Below the pieces are notes generated by a model, which saw only the letters and a program-made list of their open reading frames with translations, did no database searches and was not told the origin of the DNA. Positions 1-9,358 of a stretch of DNA of 64,000 bases are shown in pieces (within the stretch, counting starts at the first letter, position 1; each line of letters begins with the position of its first letter). The stretch comes from an uncultured Alphaproteobacteria bacterium (lineage in GTDB: Bacteria > Pseudomonadota > Alphaproteobacteria > Rhodobacterales > Rhodobacteraceae): assembly GCA_902537215.1 (NCBI GenBank), contig CACBAM010000003.1, positions 62,001-126,000 on the forward strand, written 5' to 3'. Position numbers and translations under genes: made by a program.

Positions 1-62
1 TGTTCATTTCGAGGATCGTAAAGACCCTCCATTTTATTGCGTTTCTTATCAAAAATCTTCAT
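1..62 (-). CDS. gltB: Glutamate synthase large subunit, 5' end only (partial)
   Basis: Only the first 20 codons lie in the window; the gene continues off the left edge. On the minus strand an ATG at 62-60 opens a frame that reads MKIFDKKRNKMEGLYDPRNE and then His. The GLYDPRNEH stretch matches the propeptide region just before the catalytic N-terminal Cys of the GltB glutaminase domain (usual continuation D-[AS]-C-G-V-G), but that Cys is outside the window. GltB makes glutamate from 2-oxoglutarate and glutamine with NADPH. A neighbouring uppP and NDUFA9-like gene is a gltB context I recall from Rhodobacterales. An in-frame stop lies a few codons upstream, so the start is either this ATG or the one at 32-30. 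The identification rests on very few residues. Confidence 0.6.
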   Translation of the reverse strand, partial: MKIFDKKRNKMEGLYDPRNE

Positions 63-239
63 TCGCTTTTTTCTTTTTTTATCTTATTCTCCTTCTGAGG
101 AGACTTTTTAATATAGTTTTCAACAAAAGAAAAGAAAGTTTATAATTTGTATTATTTACGATTTTCGTGTTGAAAAAGCAGGGAAAAACTTAATGGTTTG
201 CTATACATTCTCTAAAAAACTAAAGTTTATGATTTAAAA

Positions 240-1022
240 ATGACTATTTTTCACGTTTTTGTTTTGTCTCTTATACAGGGCGCAACGGAGTTTTTGCCAG
301 TCTCTTCTTCCGCCCACTTAGTTCTTTACAACAAATTTGTGATTGGTCTACAGAACGATTTAAGCCTAGACATTGCCATGCATATTGGCAGCCTCTTAGC
401 AGTTATTTTGTTAGTTTCAAAACCCCTAAAGGAACATATGAACAATGTTTTGATAAAAAATGGTGTGAGAAAATCAGTTTTTTTCCTAGCTTTAGCAACG
501 TTTCCACTTGTAATTATGGCTTTATTCTTAGAATATGCACGTCTTCTTGATCTATCAAGACAAGTAGAGATAATTGCGTTATCCAATTTAATATTCGCTC
601 TGTTACTTTTTGTGTCTGACAGAAACCAAAGCCAACGCAAACTTTCGGATATTACGGCAAGAGATGTTTTGGTGATGGGTGTTTGGCAGTCTTTTGCTGC
701 CTTTCCTGGAACGAGCAGGTCTGGTGCCTCTATAACTGGCGCACGGTTTTTAAATTATGGCAGAAAAGAAGCAATTATCATTTCTGCCGTACTAAGTATA
801 CCAACACTAGCAATTTCAAGTGGCTACATTGGATTCAAATTTTTTAGCAGCCCAAGCAAAATTGATATTGAATTTATTTTCTATGCAACAATATTTTCAT
901 TCATTTTTTCCTATTTAGCCCTGAAGTTCTTTGTGAAGTTTGGAGAACTTTTTTCTTTCACTCCCTATGTAATCTACAGGTTCCTGCTCGGATTAGCTTT
1001 ACTAACATCACTGTATCTTTAA
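240..1022 (+). CDS. uppP: Undecaprenyl-diphosphate phosphatase (BacA/UppP family)
   Basis: Integral membrane enzyme that removes one phosphate from undecaprenyl diphosphate so that the lipid carrier for peptidoglycan and O-antigen can be reused. The 260-residue product is of normal family length and almost entirely hydrophobic helices. Two signature motifs are visible: GATEFLPVSSSAHL near residues 14-27, with the catalytic Glu, and PGTSRSGASIT near residues 156-166, with the conserved Arg. The gene converges on the NDUFA9-like gene and the two share the four bases TTAA as overlapping stop codons. Confidence 0.95.
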   Translation: MTIFHVFVLSLIQGATEFLPVSSSAHLVLYNKFVIGLQNDLSLDIAMHIGSLLAVILLVSKPLKEHMNNVLIKNGVRKSVFFLALATFPLVIMALFLEYARLLDLSRQVEIIALSNLIFALLLFVSDRNQSQRKLSDITARDVLVMGVWQSFAAFPGTSRSGASITGARFLNYGRKEAIIISAVLSIPTLAISSGYIGFKFFSSPSKIDIEFIFYATIFSFIFSYLALKFFVKFGELFSFTPYVIYRFLLGLALLTSLYL

Positions 1023-1951
1023 CCACGCTTAAAACGATTAACAATATTTGGCAAAATTATTTTAAGCTTCTTTGGAACTATACCTAAATCTGAAAACTTC
1101 TCGGTTTTTAATTCTACCACGTTATCATTCTCAAGACTTTTTACCTGTGCCAAGGTTAAAAAGGCTGGTACGATGTCGCCTAATACCAAACGGAAAAAAT
1201 CATTTGTTGCAGCAATTATTCTTGCCGGTAAAAAAGGTATCTTTAATATAATCCTTTTCCGTTTTATTTCAGATAATAACATATCGATAAGCTCTTTGAA
1301 TGTGTATATTTCATCTCCTCCTAATTCTATATATCTTTTCCGCTGATCAGACTCTACCAATAAAGTTACAGCTTTGGCTACATCATCAACATATACCGGC
1401 TGAAACTTTGTACTCGAACCTATAACTGGGATAAATGGACTAATTGAGGATAATTTTGCAAATCTATTGAAAAATGTATCCTCATTTCCAAATATTAAAG
1501 ACGGTCTGATGATGTTAGCATCTGTAAAGCAATCAAGAACGGCTTCTTCGCCTGCACCCTTTGACTTAAGCAGAAGACTGCTTGATTTGGACGATGCACC
1601 TAAGGATGATATATGAATAAATTGATTTACCCCTTGCTTTTTTGCCTCTCGAGCCAAATTTCTAGCTGCATTAACGTGGAGATTGTTAAAAGACTGTGAG
1701 CGCGTTTCAAAAAAGGTCGCTACACAATTGATTACACAATCTGACTCCCTTATATAATCCCCTAGCTTTTGCTCTTCTTTTATGTCTCCTCTAAACAATT
1801 GTATTTGACCCACTTTACCGTAAACCCTCAAAAAAAGAGCTTCATTTGGGTGACGCGTAATAACCCGTATGAAGTAGCCCTTAGAAGCTAATTGTCTAAC
1901 TAAGTACCTGCCCAAAAAGCCAGAACCACCGAAAATAGTCACTAAATTCAT
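1019..1951 (-). CDS. NDUFA9-like NAD(P)-binding Rossmann protein (atypical SDR)
   Basis: A 310-residue extended short-chain-dehydrogenase-like protein of the family annotated in alphaproteobacteria as complex I NDUFA9 subunit family. The N terminus has the dinucleotide-binding motif GGSGFLGRYLVRQL (residues 8-21). A conserved HISSLGA segment lies near residue 113, and a Lys about 15 residues further on stands where the SDR catalytic Tyr-x-x-x-Lys would be; the Tyr itself is not obvious, as in the mitochondrial NDUFA9 branch. In mitochondria NDUFA9 is an accessory subunit of NADH dehydrogenase; the bacterial role is uncertain (ubiquinone synthesis or complex I assembly have been suggested). 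Its start is 107 bp from the plus-strand RNase D gene. Confidence 0.8.
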   Translation of the reverse strand: MNLVTIFGGSGFLGRYLVRQLASKGYFIRVITRHPNEALFLRVYGKVGQIQLFRGDIKEEQKLGDYIRESDCVINCVATFFETRSQSFNNLHVNAARNLAREAKKQGVNQFIHISSLGASSKSSSLLLKSKGAGEEAVLDCFTDANIIRPSLIFGNEDTFFNRFAKLSSISPFIPVIGSSTKFQPVYVDDVAKAVTLLVESDQRKRYIELGGDEIYTFKELIDMLLSEIKRKRIILKIPFLPARIIAATNDFFRLVLGDIVPAFLTLAQVKSLENDNVVELKTEKFSDLGIVPKKLKIILPNIVNRFKRG

Positions 1952-2070
1952 AAAGTCTGTTCCTCAAAAGTTAAATGTAAGATAGTGTAATTACTTTACA
2001 TATCATTAAAAATTTACAAATTTCTAAAAATTTATATAAATGGAACTTAAATAATTTATTGAAGGAAAAA

Positions 2071-2682
2071 ATGGCTGTTACTATCTACAAGAACGACATA
2101 CCCAACAATTTTGACTTAGGAGGAGAGATAGCGGTAGACACTGAGACTATGGGCTTAAAATTTGATAGAGATAGATTATGTTTGGTACAGATTGCAAGCG
2201 ATGAAGGAACAGTTTACTTGATTCAAATTGATAAAAACCAGAAAAAAGCTCCGAACCTGGCTAAACTAATGACAAGTGAAAAGGTAATAAAAATATTTCA
2301 CTATGCCAGATTTGACATTGGTGTCCTTCATAGAAACTTAAATTTTATGACCCAAAATATTTATTGCACTAAAATAGCTTCAAAAATAGCAAGGACTTTT
2401 TCTCAAAGCCACGGGCTCAAAAATCTAGTAAAGGAAATATTATCAATCGATATATCTAAAGAGCAACAGTCATCTTATTGGGGAGCGGAGGTTTTGAATG
2501 AGAATCAAATTAATTACGCTAAGCAAGACGTTTTATATTTGCATAAGATTAAGCAACATCTAGATAAAATTTTGAAGCGTGAAGATAGATATGATATTTT
2601 TGAGAAAACATGTCGTTTTCTGCCTACCAGATGCGAATTAGATAACTTGGGATGGGACGATGTAGACCCTTTTTCACATTAG
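2071..2682 (+). CDS. rnd: Ribonuclease D-type 3'-5' exonuclease
   Basis: DEDD-superfamily 3'-to-5' exoribonuclease, about 203 residues and containing only the exonuclease domain. It lacks the HRDC domains of E. coli RNase D, which is the common short alphaproteobacterial form. Visible motifs are VDTETMGL (ExoI, Asp and Glu) near residue 23, FHYARFDIGVLHRNL (ExoII) near residue 78, and YAKQDVLYLHKI (ExoIII, Tyr and Asp) near residue 150. I chose the ATG at 2071 because GAAGGA lies just upstream; a TTG at 2059 is also in frame. Likely role: tRNA 3' maturation or RNA turnover. It precedes the lptCAB cluster, a usual alphaproteobacterial order. Confidence 0.92.
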   Translation: MAVTIYKNDIPNNFDLGGEIAVDTETMGLKFDRDRLCLVQIASDEGTVYLIQIDKNQKKAPNLAKLMTSEKVIKIFHYARFDIGVLHRNLNFMTQNIYCTKIASKIARTFSQSHGLKNLVKEILSIDISKEQQSSYWGAEVLNENQINYAKQDVLYLHKIKQHLDKILKREDRYDIFEKTCRFLPTRCELDNLGWDDVDPFSH

Positions 2683-2751
2683 TTTTTTTCAAAACTTTTT
2701 AAACTCATTGAGCTTTTATTAAATCAGCAAATGACATAACATTTACAGACC

Positions 2752-3348
2752 ATGGCGACCGATGCAACCAAATATACTAGGCAAGTTTTTTGGCTTAAAT
2801 TTACGCTAGGGTTTAGTGCGGGCTTTTTATTTTTAGTCATTTTTGTCTTCTCTTATTCAAAAAAAGTGGACCCATCATTTAAAGTTGTAACAAACGATGT
2901 AAGGATCGGCTTAAAATACCAAGCAAGGGATACCCACATTACAGGAAATACTTCAGATGGTGGCACTTTTGATTTCCATGCCAAAGCTTTAAACCCGAGT
3001 CACCAAAATGACAAAACTATTATATTATCTAAACCACTCGGCGAAATTTCCTTTTCTAGTGCACAGAGGTTTTATTTTTCATCTGATTTTGCTAGCCTCA
3101 ATTTAGATGAGAAAAATATATTTTTTAATGGTAATTTTTCACTAAAAAACTCATGGGGAACGCTAATAAAAACTGAAGAGTTAATTGCTGATTTTAAGCG
3201 AAAATTATTGATTGGGCCTAAAACAATTATGGCCGATACTGAATTCGGTTCTTTAGCAAGTGGGAAAATGGAATACCACTATAATTCAGACGTAGGTGAA
3301 AAAATATTTTTTACCGACGGAGTAAAAGTTGAAATATATATTGATTAA
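2752..3348 (+). CDS. lptC: LPS export inner-membrane protein LptC
   Basis: A bitopic protein of 198 residues with one transmembrane helix (about residues 13-33) followed by a periplasmic beta-rich domain. That is the LptC/YrbK architecture linking the LptBFG ABC transporter to periplasmic LptA. Primary sequence is poorly conserved in this family, so the call leans on the topology and on the directly following lptA and lptB. The start has no strong Shine-Dalgarno sequence. lptF and lptG are not in the window. Confidence 0.85.
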   Translation: MATDATKYTRQVFWLKFTLGFSAGFLFLVIFVFSYSKKVDPSFKVVTNDVRIGLKYQARDTHITGNTSDGGTFDFHAKALNPSHQNDKTIILSKPLGEISFSSAQRFYFSSDFASLNLDEKNIFFNGNFSLKNSWGTLIKTEELIADFKRKLLIGPKTIMADTEFGSLASGKMEYHYNSDVGEKIFFTDGVKVEIYID

Positions 3349-3367
3349 ATCAATGTGAGGTGAACCA

Positions 3368-3832
3368 GTGAATAAACCATTATTGTTTCTTATTAATATT
3401 TTTCTTTTTTTGTTGTTATTCCATGGAGCAGTGATCTCTTCTGAAGTAGAAAGAGAAGTATTAAGATTTAGTTCAGACACTGCAAAAATTAAAAAGAGCG
3501 ATGGGATATTGCATTTATCTGGTGAAGTACAAATTTCTTATGGGCAATATGTAATCAGGTCAGATCTTTTAATGGCAAAAACGAATAGTATAGACTCCCC
3601 TGAAATTAAAATAATTGAAGCTAGTAAAAATATCTATTTTACAAATAATAAGGATATTTCAGCAAAGGGAGACAAACTTTTTATGGATGTAGATAAAAAG
3701 TTTGTTTGGATAGAAGGCAATGTTGAATTTTCTCAAGGCAAATCAATAATTAGGGCAGAAAAAATAAATGTTGATTTAGTTACCGAAACAGTAGATTTTG
3801 AAGGAATAAAAGATTCTTTTATAAAGAACTAA
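3368..3832 (+). CDS. lptA: LPS transport periplasmic protein LptA (OstA-like)
   Basis: Predicted periplasmic lipopolysaccharide-bridge protein of 154 residues. The N terminus is a typical Sec signal peptide (hydrophobic residues about 4-22, cleavage near VISS). The mature part has repeated short beta-strand units such as DGILHLSGEVQISYGQYVIRS and AKGDKLFMDVDKKFVWIEG, as expected for the OstA/LptA beta-jellyroll. The start is GTG at 3368, 19 bases after lptC, with AGGTGAA upstream. The gene sits between lptC and lptB in a compact operon. Confidence 0.9.
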   Translation: MNKPLLFLINIFLFLLLFHGAVISSEVEREVLRFSSDTAKIKKSDGILHLSGEVQISYGQYVIRSDLLMAKTNSIDSPEIKIIEASKNIYFTNNKDISAKGDKLFMDVDKKFVWIEGNVEFSQGKSIIRAEKINVDLVTETVDFEGIKDSFIKN

Positions 3833-3843
3833 AGGGATAAGAT

Positions 3844-4608
3844 TTGATAAAGCCATATTTAACTGTGGACAATCTAACGAATAAAGAGGTTGGGTTGAAC
3901 GTCCAGGGTTTAAGAAAAGTGTACAAATCCAGACTTGCTTTGATGGATTTCAATATTTCTGTAACCAGAGGTGAAGTGGTTAGTTTACTTGGTCCAAATG
4001 GTGCAGGAAAAACAACAGCATTCAACATTATTGCCGGAATACATAAATCAGACGGTGGCTCCATTAAACTGGATGGAAATGAAATATCAAGTCTTCCTAT
4101 GTACAGAAGGTCAAAAGCAGGACTAGGGTACCTTCCTCAGGAATCGTCAATTTTTAAAGGCCTTAATGTCGAAAAAAATATTGATGCGATACTTGAGCTG
4201 AAAATTAGAGGCCCAAAGGAAAGAAGGAAAAAACTTGAGCAATTATTAGGTGAGTTTTCGATAACACATCTTCGAAATGCTAAGGCAGTCAACCTTTCAG
4301 GTGGCGAAAGAAGAAGGGTTGAAATAGCGCGGTGTCTAGCCAGTCAACCAAAATATATTTTACTGGATGAGCCATTTGCTGGTATTGATCCAATAGCTAT
4401 CGATGAGATAAGAGGGTTAGTCCGAGAGCTTAAAAATAGAAACATAGGAGTTCTAATAACTGATCACAACGTGAGAGAAACACTTAAAATAGTTGATCGA
4501 GCCTACATTATAAACGATGGAAAAATTATCAAGTACGGAACTCCTGAGTTTGTTGTAAGTGATCAAGACGTTAGGCGGGTTTATTTGGGCGACAAGTTCG
4601 CTTTATAA
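3844..4608 (+). CDS. lptB: LPS export ABC transporter ATP-binding protein LptB
   Basis: Cytoplasmic ATPase that powers extraction of lipopolysaccharide from the inner membrane with LptF and LptG. The 254-residue protein has a Walker A motif GPNGAGKTT near residue 50, an ABC signature LSGGERRRVEIARCLA near residue 149, Walker B ILLDEPFAGIDP near residue 171 and the switch His in ITDHNVRET. The ERRRVEIAR signature and the FAGIDP variant are typical of LptB. The start is TTG at 3844 behind AAGGGATAA. It carries about 20 extra N-terminal residues compared with E. coli LptB. Confidence 0.96.
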   Translation: MIKPYLTVDNLTNKEVGLNVQGLRKVYKSRLALMDFNISVTRGEVVSLLGPNGAGKTTAFNIIAGIHKSDGGSIKLDGNEISSLPMYRRSKAGLGYLPQESSIFKGLNVEKNIDAILELKIRGPKERRKKLEQLLGEFSITHLRNAKAVNLSGGERRRVEIARCLASQPKYILLDEPFAGIDPIAIDEIRGLVRELKNRNIGVLITDHNVRETLKIVDRAYIINDGKIIKYGTPEFVVSDQDVRRVYLGDKFAL

Positions 4609-4677
4609 AAATTAGATAAAACGCTAGAAAAAATTTATTTTTTATTGTAACGTCCAGCTATACGCGGGGGTATTTAA

Positions 4678-5145
4678 ATGAAAATGTACGATATACTATC
4701 CAAAAAGGCGATAAGAACGAAAGTAAAATCGGCTAATAAGAAACAACTTTTGCAAGAGATTTCTAGTATAGCGTCAGAACATGTAGGAATTCCATATATG
4801 AATATCGCTAAGTCTCTGCAAAAACGTGAAATTCTTGGGCCAACCGGAATTGGAAATGGTGTTGCAATTCCTCACGTAAAAATAAGAGGATTGACGAAAA
4901 TATTTGGTTTTTTTTCTAGCTTAGAGCGCCCTATTGATTTTGAATCAGCTGACAAGCAGCCTGTAGATCTTGTGTTTACCTTGTTAGCCCCAGAAGATAA
5001 TAGTGGAACTGAACATCTCAAAGCACTTGCAATGGTTTCAAGAGTGTTAAGCGATAAAAATATCAGGTCTAAACTTAGGTCTTCAGAAAATACCGAATCT
5101 TTGTTTGCTATACTAACAAGCAACGAAGATTCAAAAGCCGCCTGA
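4678..5145 (+). CDS. ptsN: Nitrogen PTS enzyme IIA-like protein PtsN
   Basis: EIIA-Ntr phosphoacceptor of the regulatory phosphotransferase system (155 residues). The active-site His is in the block GPTGIGNGVAIPHVKI near residues 56-71, a family hallmark, followed by the conserved segment PIDFESADKQPVDLVFTLLA. It integrates PEP/glutamine status and affects potassium homeostasis and stress responses. In many proteobacteria lptB is followed by rpoN and/or hpf before ptsN; here only about 70 bp separate lptB and ptsN, so both are missing from this site. An alternative start is the ATG at 4684. Confidence 0.93.
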   Translation: MKMYDILSKKAIRTKVKSANKKQLLQEISSIASEHVGIPYMNIAKSLQKREILGPTGIGNGVAIPHVKIRGLTKIFGFFSSLERPIDFESADKQPVDLVFTLLAPEDNSGTEHLKALAMVSRVLSDKNIRSKLRSSENTESLFAILTSNEDSKAA

Positions 5146-5276
5146 TACCTTGAGTTTTAACTTTCACTCTTTACATATTCAACTTTTCATATGTTTTTTG
5201 TGGAGATTTACGTCGTCCAAAATTCTATTTATAAACCACTGACGGCCAAATCTCGTTGGTGAGGCAATTAACTATC

Positions 5277-6062
5277 CTACGTCAGGCTCTGCCAATCTAT
5301 TTTCTTACTATCTTTTGTCTCTCTGATAGCTATAAAGCTCCCGTTTTCATAGTCTTTTTTTCCGTAAACGAGTTCCTTTTTTGTATTTATATCGATAAGG
5401 GAACCACCTGCATATTTAAGTATTGCATGGCCTGCAGCCGTATCCCACTCCATGGTTCGGCCAAATCTTGGATAAATATCCGCTTTTCCTTCTGCAAGCC
5501 TACAAAACTTAATCGATGAGCCAATTTTTACAATGTCATACTCACAATCGACTTTTAAAATTTTACTCTCTCTTCCAACCAAATTATTTTCAGAAGTTAT
5601 AAGTGTAAATGCCTCTTTATTTTCTAACTTCCCCGATATTTTTACTTTCTCAGTTTTTTTTAAGTAATTATATTTGAAACTTTCCCGATCGGGTGAGGTG
5701 TAAAACAGTTCACCGCTTATTGGACTATAGATAACTCCCAACTTGGGTTCACGATTGTTAATGAAAGCTATATTTACCGTGAAATTGTTGGTTTTGTTTA
5801 AAAACCCTTTTGTTCCGTCCAATGGATCGATAATGAAAAATGCTTGCTTCTCTAAAACTGTATTTTCGGATTCCTCTGATATTGCAGGTATGTTAGGAAA
5901 CTGTTGCTTTAAACCCCTTAAAATTATTTTGTTAGCTTCTTCGTCAGCAGTGGTTACAGGTGTCCTATCACTTTTAATAGATGTACTAAATTTACCACTC
6001 TCATAAATTTCTCGTATAGTTATTCCTGCCTCTGTGGCTAATTCAATCAGTGTATCAATCAT
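5277..6062 (-). CDS. cysQ: 3'(2'),5'-bisphosphate nucleotidase CysQ
   Basis: Inositol-monophosphatase-superfamily enzyme of 261 residues that hydrolyses 3'-phosphoadenosine 5'-phosphate, clearing the by-product of sulfate assimilation. Metal-binding motifs are visible: SEES near residue 61, DPLDGTKGF near residues 78-86 and EWDTAAGHAIL near residue 208. The spacing and the DGTKGF variant fit CysQ rather than SuhB. It is divergent from dnaK; its start lies about 60 bp from the -35 box of the dnaK promoter. Confidence 0.9.
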   Translation of the reverse strand: MIDTLIELATEAGITIREIYESGKFSTSIKSDRTPVTTADEEANKIILRGLKQQFPNIPAISEESENTVLEKQAFFIIDPLDGTKGFLNKTNNFTVNIAFINNREPKLGVIYSPISGELFYTSPDRESFKYNYLKKTEKVKISGKLENKEAFTLITSENNLVGRESKILKVDCEYDIVKIGSSIKFCRLAEGKADIYPRFGRTMEWDTAAGHAILKYAGGSLIDINTKKELVYGKKDYENGSFIAIRETKDSKKIDWQSLT

Positions 6063-6123
6063 GTGCTAAACCGAAATGTGTATACCCTCTTACAACAAAA
6101 ATACATTTTTAGCACCATCTAAT

Positions 6124-6151
6124 CTTGCACACAAAAATTAATTGCCTATAT
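6124..6151 (+). promoter_or_regulatory. Heat-shock sigma-32 (RpoH) promoter of dnaK
   Basis: The sequence holds CTTG at 6124-6127, a 17-base spacer, then CCTATAT at 6145-6151. This matches the alphaproteobacterial RpoH consensus (CTTG, 17-18 bases, CYTATNT) at every defined position. It lies about 40 bp before the dnaK start codon, so transcription would begin near 6158. No complete CIRCE operator is present. The match was found by eye. Confidence 0.75.
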
Positions 6152-6192
6152 ACCATAAAGTTAACGATATTATTTATTCGAAAGGTCAAATT

Positions 6193-8106
6193 ATGGGTAA
6201 GGTCATTGGTATAGACTTGGGAACAACAAATTCATGTGTAGCAATAATGGAAGGCGCAAACGCTAAGGTTGTTGAAAACTCCGAGGGCGCTAGAACAACA
6301 CCATCAATTGTAGGGTTTACTGATGATGAAAGGCTGGTAGGTCAGCCAGCTAAAAGACAAGCTGTTACAAACCCATCGGACACCCTTTTCGCGGTTAAAA
6401 GACTGATTGGTAGGCAATATAACGACCCAATGGTTACGAAGGACAAAAAGATGGTTCCTTACAACATAGTTGAGGGCAGTAATAAAGACGCCTGGGTTGA
6501 GGCAAAGGGTGAAAAATACTCTCCAAGTCAGATATCAGCTTTTATATTGCAGAAAATGAAAGAAACCGCGGAAAGTCACCTAGGAGATGAGGTGACACAG
6601 GCCGTTATTACTGTGCCTGCTTATTTTAATGATGCGCAAAGACAAGCAACTAAGGATGCTGGGAAAATTGCTGGGTTAGAAGTTCTTAGAATTATAAATG
6701 AACCTACCGCTGCCGCTCTTGCATATGGATTGGAAAAAAAAGGTGGCAAAACTATAGCTGTTTATGACTTGGGAGGAGGTACATTTGATATTTCTATTTT
6801 AGAAATCGATGATGGTCTTTTTGAGGTCAAATCAACCAATGGAGATACGTTTTTAGGGGGTGAAGATTTTGATCTAAGAATTGTTGATCATTTGGCAGAG
6901 GAGTTCAAAAAAGAAAGTGGCGTTGATTTAAAGGCCGACAAAATGGCCTTACAGAGGCTAAAAGAGGCCGCTGAAAAAGCGAAAATAGAACTATCATCTT
7001 CAAGCCAAACTGAAATTAACCAACCGTTTATATCCATGGACCCAAAAACTAGTCAGCCTTTGCATTTAGTGATGAAACTAACAAGAGCAAAACTTGAGAG
7101 CTTAGTGGCAGATCTAATAGCCAGATCACTAAAACCATGTCAGGCTGCTATTACAGATGCAGATGTTAAAAAAGACGACATAGATGAGGTGGTTCTGGTT
7201 GGTGGCATGACAAGAATGCCTAAAGTTATTGAAGAAGTAACTAGTTTCTTTGGAAAAGAGCCTCACAAGGGAGTTAATCCTGATGAAGTTGTTGCAATGG
7301 GCGCTGCCATTCAAGCTGGGGTTTTACAAGGCGATGTAAAAGATGTTGTTCTTCTAGACGTTACGCCATTGAGCTTAGGGATAGAAACTTTAGGTGGAGT
7401 ATTTACAAGATTAATAGACCGAAATACAACTATTCCAACTAAGAAAAGCCAAGTGTTTTCTACAGCTGAAGATAACCAAAGTGCTGTGACTATACGAGTA
7501 TTTCAAGGTGAAAGAGAAATGGCTACGGATAACAAAGAGCTTGGAAAATTTAACTTAGAGGAAATACCTCCTGCACCAAGAGGTATGCCACAGATTGAGG
7601 TTACCTTCGATATAGATGCAAACGGCATTGTTTCTGTATCTGCAAAAGACAAAGGCACTGGTAAAGAACAAAAAATAACTCTACAGGCATCTGGTGGACT
7701 TTCCGAAGAGGAAATAGATAAGATGGTTCAAGACGCAGAAGAAAATGCGGAATCTGACAAAGCCAAAAAAGATCTTGTTGAAGCAAAAAATCAGGCTGAA
7801 GGTCTTATCCATAGTACCGAAAAATCTATTGAGGAGCATGGTGATAAAGTCGACCCATCAACCATTGAGGCTATGGAACTCTCCATGAAAGCTTTAAAGG
7901 AAGTTTTAGAAAGTGATGATGCAGAAAAAATTAAAGCAAGAAGCCAAGACTTGACAGAAGCATCAATGAAATTAGGTGAGGCTATCTATAAAGCAGAAGC
8001 AGATAAAAATCCTGCTGAATCCGAAGCTGGTGATGATAATGTAAATAAAGATGATAGTGATATTGTGGATGCCGATTTTGAAGATTTGGATGACCAAAAG
8101 AAATAA
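6193..8106 (+). CDS. dnaK: Chaperone protein DnaK (Hsp70)
   Basis: Major Hsp70 chaperone, 637 residues from the ATG at 6193 ([15 protein letters not shown]), preceded by AAAGGT. An upstream in-frame TTG would add a 17-residue non-conserved tail and overlap the promoter, so I rejected it. The ATPase domain shows [35 protein letters not shown] and YDLGGGTFD; the substrate-binding domain has the linker [19 protein letters not shown]. The acidic C-terminal tail ends in [12 protein letters not shown], close to the usual EEVDD tail. dnaJ follows 37 bp downstream; grpE is about 4 kb away on the other strand. Confidence 0.98.
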   Translation: MGKVIGIDLGTTNSCVAIMEGANAKVVENSEGARTTPSIVGFTDDERLVGQPAKRQAVTNPSDTLFAVKRLIGRQYNDPMVTKDKKMVPYNIVEGSNKDAWVEAKGEKYSPSQISAFILQKMKETAESHLGDEVTQAVITVPAYFNDAQRQATKDAGKIAGLEVLRIINEPTAAALAYGLEKKGGKTIAVYDLGGGTFDISILEIDDGLFEVKSTNGDTFLGGEDFDLRIVDHLAEEFKKESGVDLKADKMALQRLKEAAEKAKIELSSSSQTEINQPFISMDPKTSQPLHLVMKLTRAKLESLVADLIARSLKPCQAAITDADVKKDDIDEVVLVGGMTRMPKVIEEVTSFFGKEPHKGVNPDEVVAMGAAIQAGVLQGDVKDVVLLDVTPLSLGIETLGGVFTRLIDRNTTIPTKKSQVFSTAEDNQSAVTIRVFQGEREMATDNKELGKFNLEEIPPAPRGMPQIEVTFDIDANGIVSVSAKDKGTGKEQKITLQASGGLSEEEIDKMVQDAEENAESDKAKKDLVEAKNQAEGLIHSTEKSIEEHGDKVDPSTIEAMELSMKALKEVLESDDAEKIKARSQDLTEASMKLGEAIYKAEADKNPAESEAGDDNVNKDDSDIVDADFEDLDDQKK

Positions 8107-8143
8107 TTGAATTTATTTGTTCCTTCTAGATATGGAAAGCTAA

Positions 8144-9286
8144 ATGGCAAAAAGAGATTATTATGAAACGCTTGGTATTTCCAAGGGCTCTTCCGATGCT
8201 GAAATAAAGAAGGCGTTTAGATCAAAGGCAAGAGAACTTCATCCAGATAAAAATTCGGGAAGCGCTAAAGCGGAAGAAGAATTTAAAGCCGTGAATGAAG
8301 CTTATGACATACTTAAAGATCCAAACAAAAAGGCGGCATATGACCAATACGGTCATGCTGCATTTGAAAACGGTGGTTTTGGTAGCTCTGGGGGGGGAGG
8401 CGCTGATTTTTCATCAGCATTTTCAGACGTATTTGAAGACCTTTTTGGTGACTTTATGGGAGGTTCTTCTCGTAGAGGATCTGGCTCCTCCTCTAGAAGA
8501 GGGTCAGATCTAAGGTATAACATGTCTATATCATTAGAGGAAGCTTACAAAGGAAAGTCGACTACCATTACAGTTCCATCCTCTGTTAAATGTGAGCAAT
8601 GTAGTGGAACAGGTGGTAAAGATGGAACTCAACCTTCCTCATGCCCGACATGCGGAGGGATGGGAAAGGTTAGAGCACAACAAGGATTTTTTACAGTTGA
8701 AAGGACATGTCCAACCTGTTCCGGAAAAGGTCAGATGAACAAAAACCCATGTCGTTTCTGCTCTGGTTCAGGAACAACCCAGAAAAATAAAAATCTGAGT
8801 GTAAATATTCCGGCTGGGGTTGAGACCGGAACACGGATTAGATTGACTGGAGAAGGTGAGGCTGGACTGCAAAATGGTCCGGCAGGAGATCTATATATTT
8901 TTACCGAGGTTCTTGATCACGCAATATTTCAGAGAGAGGGGGCTAATCTATTTTGTCAAATACCTATATCCATGGTGTCGGCGACGCTTGGTGGTGATAT
9001 TGAGGCGCCAACTCTTGACGGAGGAAAGACAAGAGTGAAAGTTCCCGCCGGGATTCAAAGTGGAAAACAGTTACGGTTGCGAGGCAAAGGAATGCCTAAT
9101 ATCAGGGGTAGTTCGTATGGTGACTTATACATAGAGCTAAATATAGAGACGCCTGTTAATCTTAATGAAAACCAAAAAGATCTACTAAGAGAGTTTGAAA
9201 AGTCTCTTCAGGAAACCGCTAATAATCCAAAATATTCCAACTTTTTTTCAAAAGTGAAAAGTTTTTGGGAGAAAAACAGCAATTAA
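8144..9286 (+). CDS. dnaJ: Chaperone protein DnaJ (Hsp40, type I)
   Basis: Co-chaperone that stimulates DnaK ATPase and delivers substrates. The 380-residue protein has the full type I layout: J domain with the HPD motif (residues about 5-70), Gly-rich linker, four CxxCxGxG-type zinc repeats ([36 protein letters not shown], about residues 148-213) and two beta-rich C-terminal domains. It follows dnaK closely and most likely shares its heat-shock transcript. Confidence 0.97.
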   Translation: MAKRDYYETLGISKGSSDAEIKKAFRSKARELHPDKNSGSAKAEEEFKAVNEAYDILKDPNKKAAYDQYGHAAFENGGFGSSGGGGADFSSAFSDVFEDLFGDFMGGSSRRGSGSSSRRGSDLRYNMSISLEEAYKGKSTTITVPSSVKCEQCSGTGGKDGTQPSSCPTCGGMGKVRAQQGFFTVERTCPTCSGKGQMNKNPCRFCSGSGTTQKNKNLSVNIPAGVETGTRIRLTGEGEAGLQNGPAGDLYIFTEVLDHAIFQREGANLFCQIPISMVSATLGGDIEAPTLDGGKTRVKVPAGIQSGKQLRLRGKGMPNIRGSSYGDLYIELNIETPVNLNENQKDLLREFEKSLQETANNPKYSNFFSKVKSFWEKNSN

Positions 9287-9358
9287 ACCATTGTTTACTT
9301 ATTTCAGATTCTACAGTATTGAATTATAAAGAAACCCATAATTACGAGACCTATTGCG

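Noticed and set aside
5239-5285. CTGACG...CGTCAG inverted repeat between ptsN and cysQ as a bidirectional terminator
   Set aside because: The stem is only 6 bp with a 35-base loop and no T run; the right arm is within cysQ.
6063-6115. Inverted repeat GTGCTAAA / TTTAGCAC before dnaK, reminiscent of CIRCE
   Set aside because: The half-sites are in the wrong order, 37 bases apart and lack the outer CIRCE bases; the second half just precedes the RpoH promoter.
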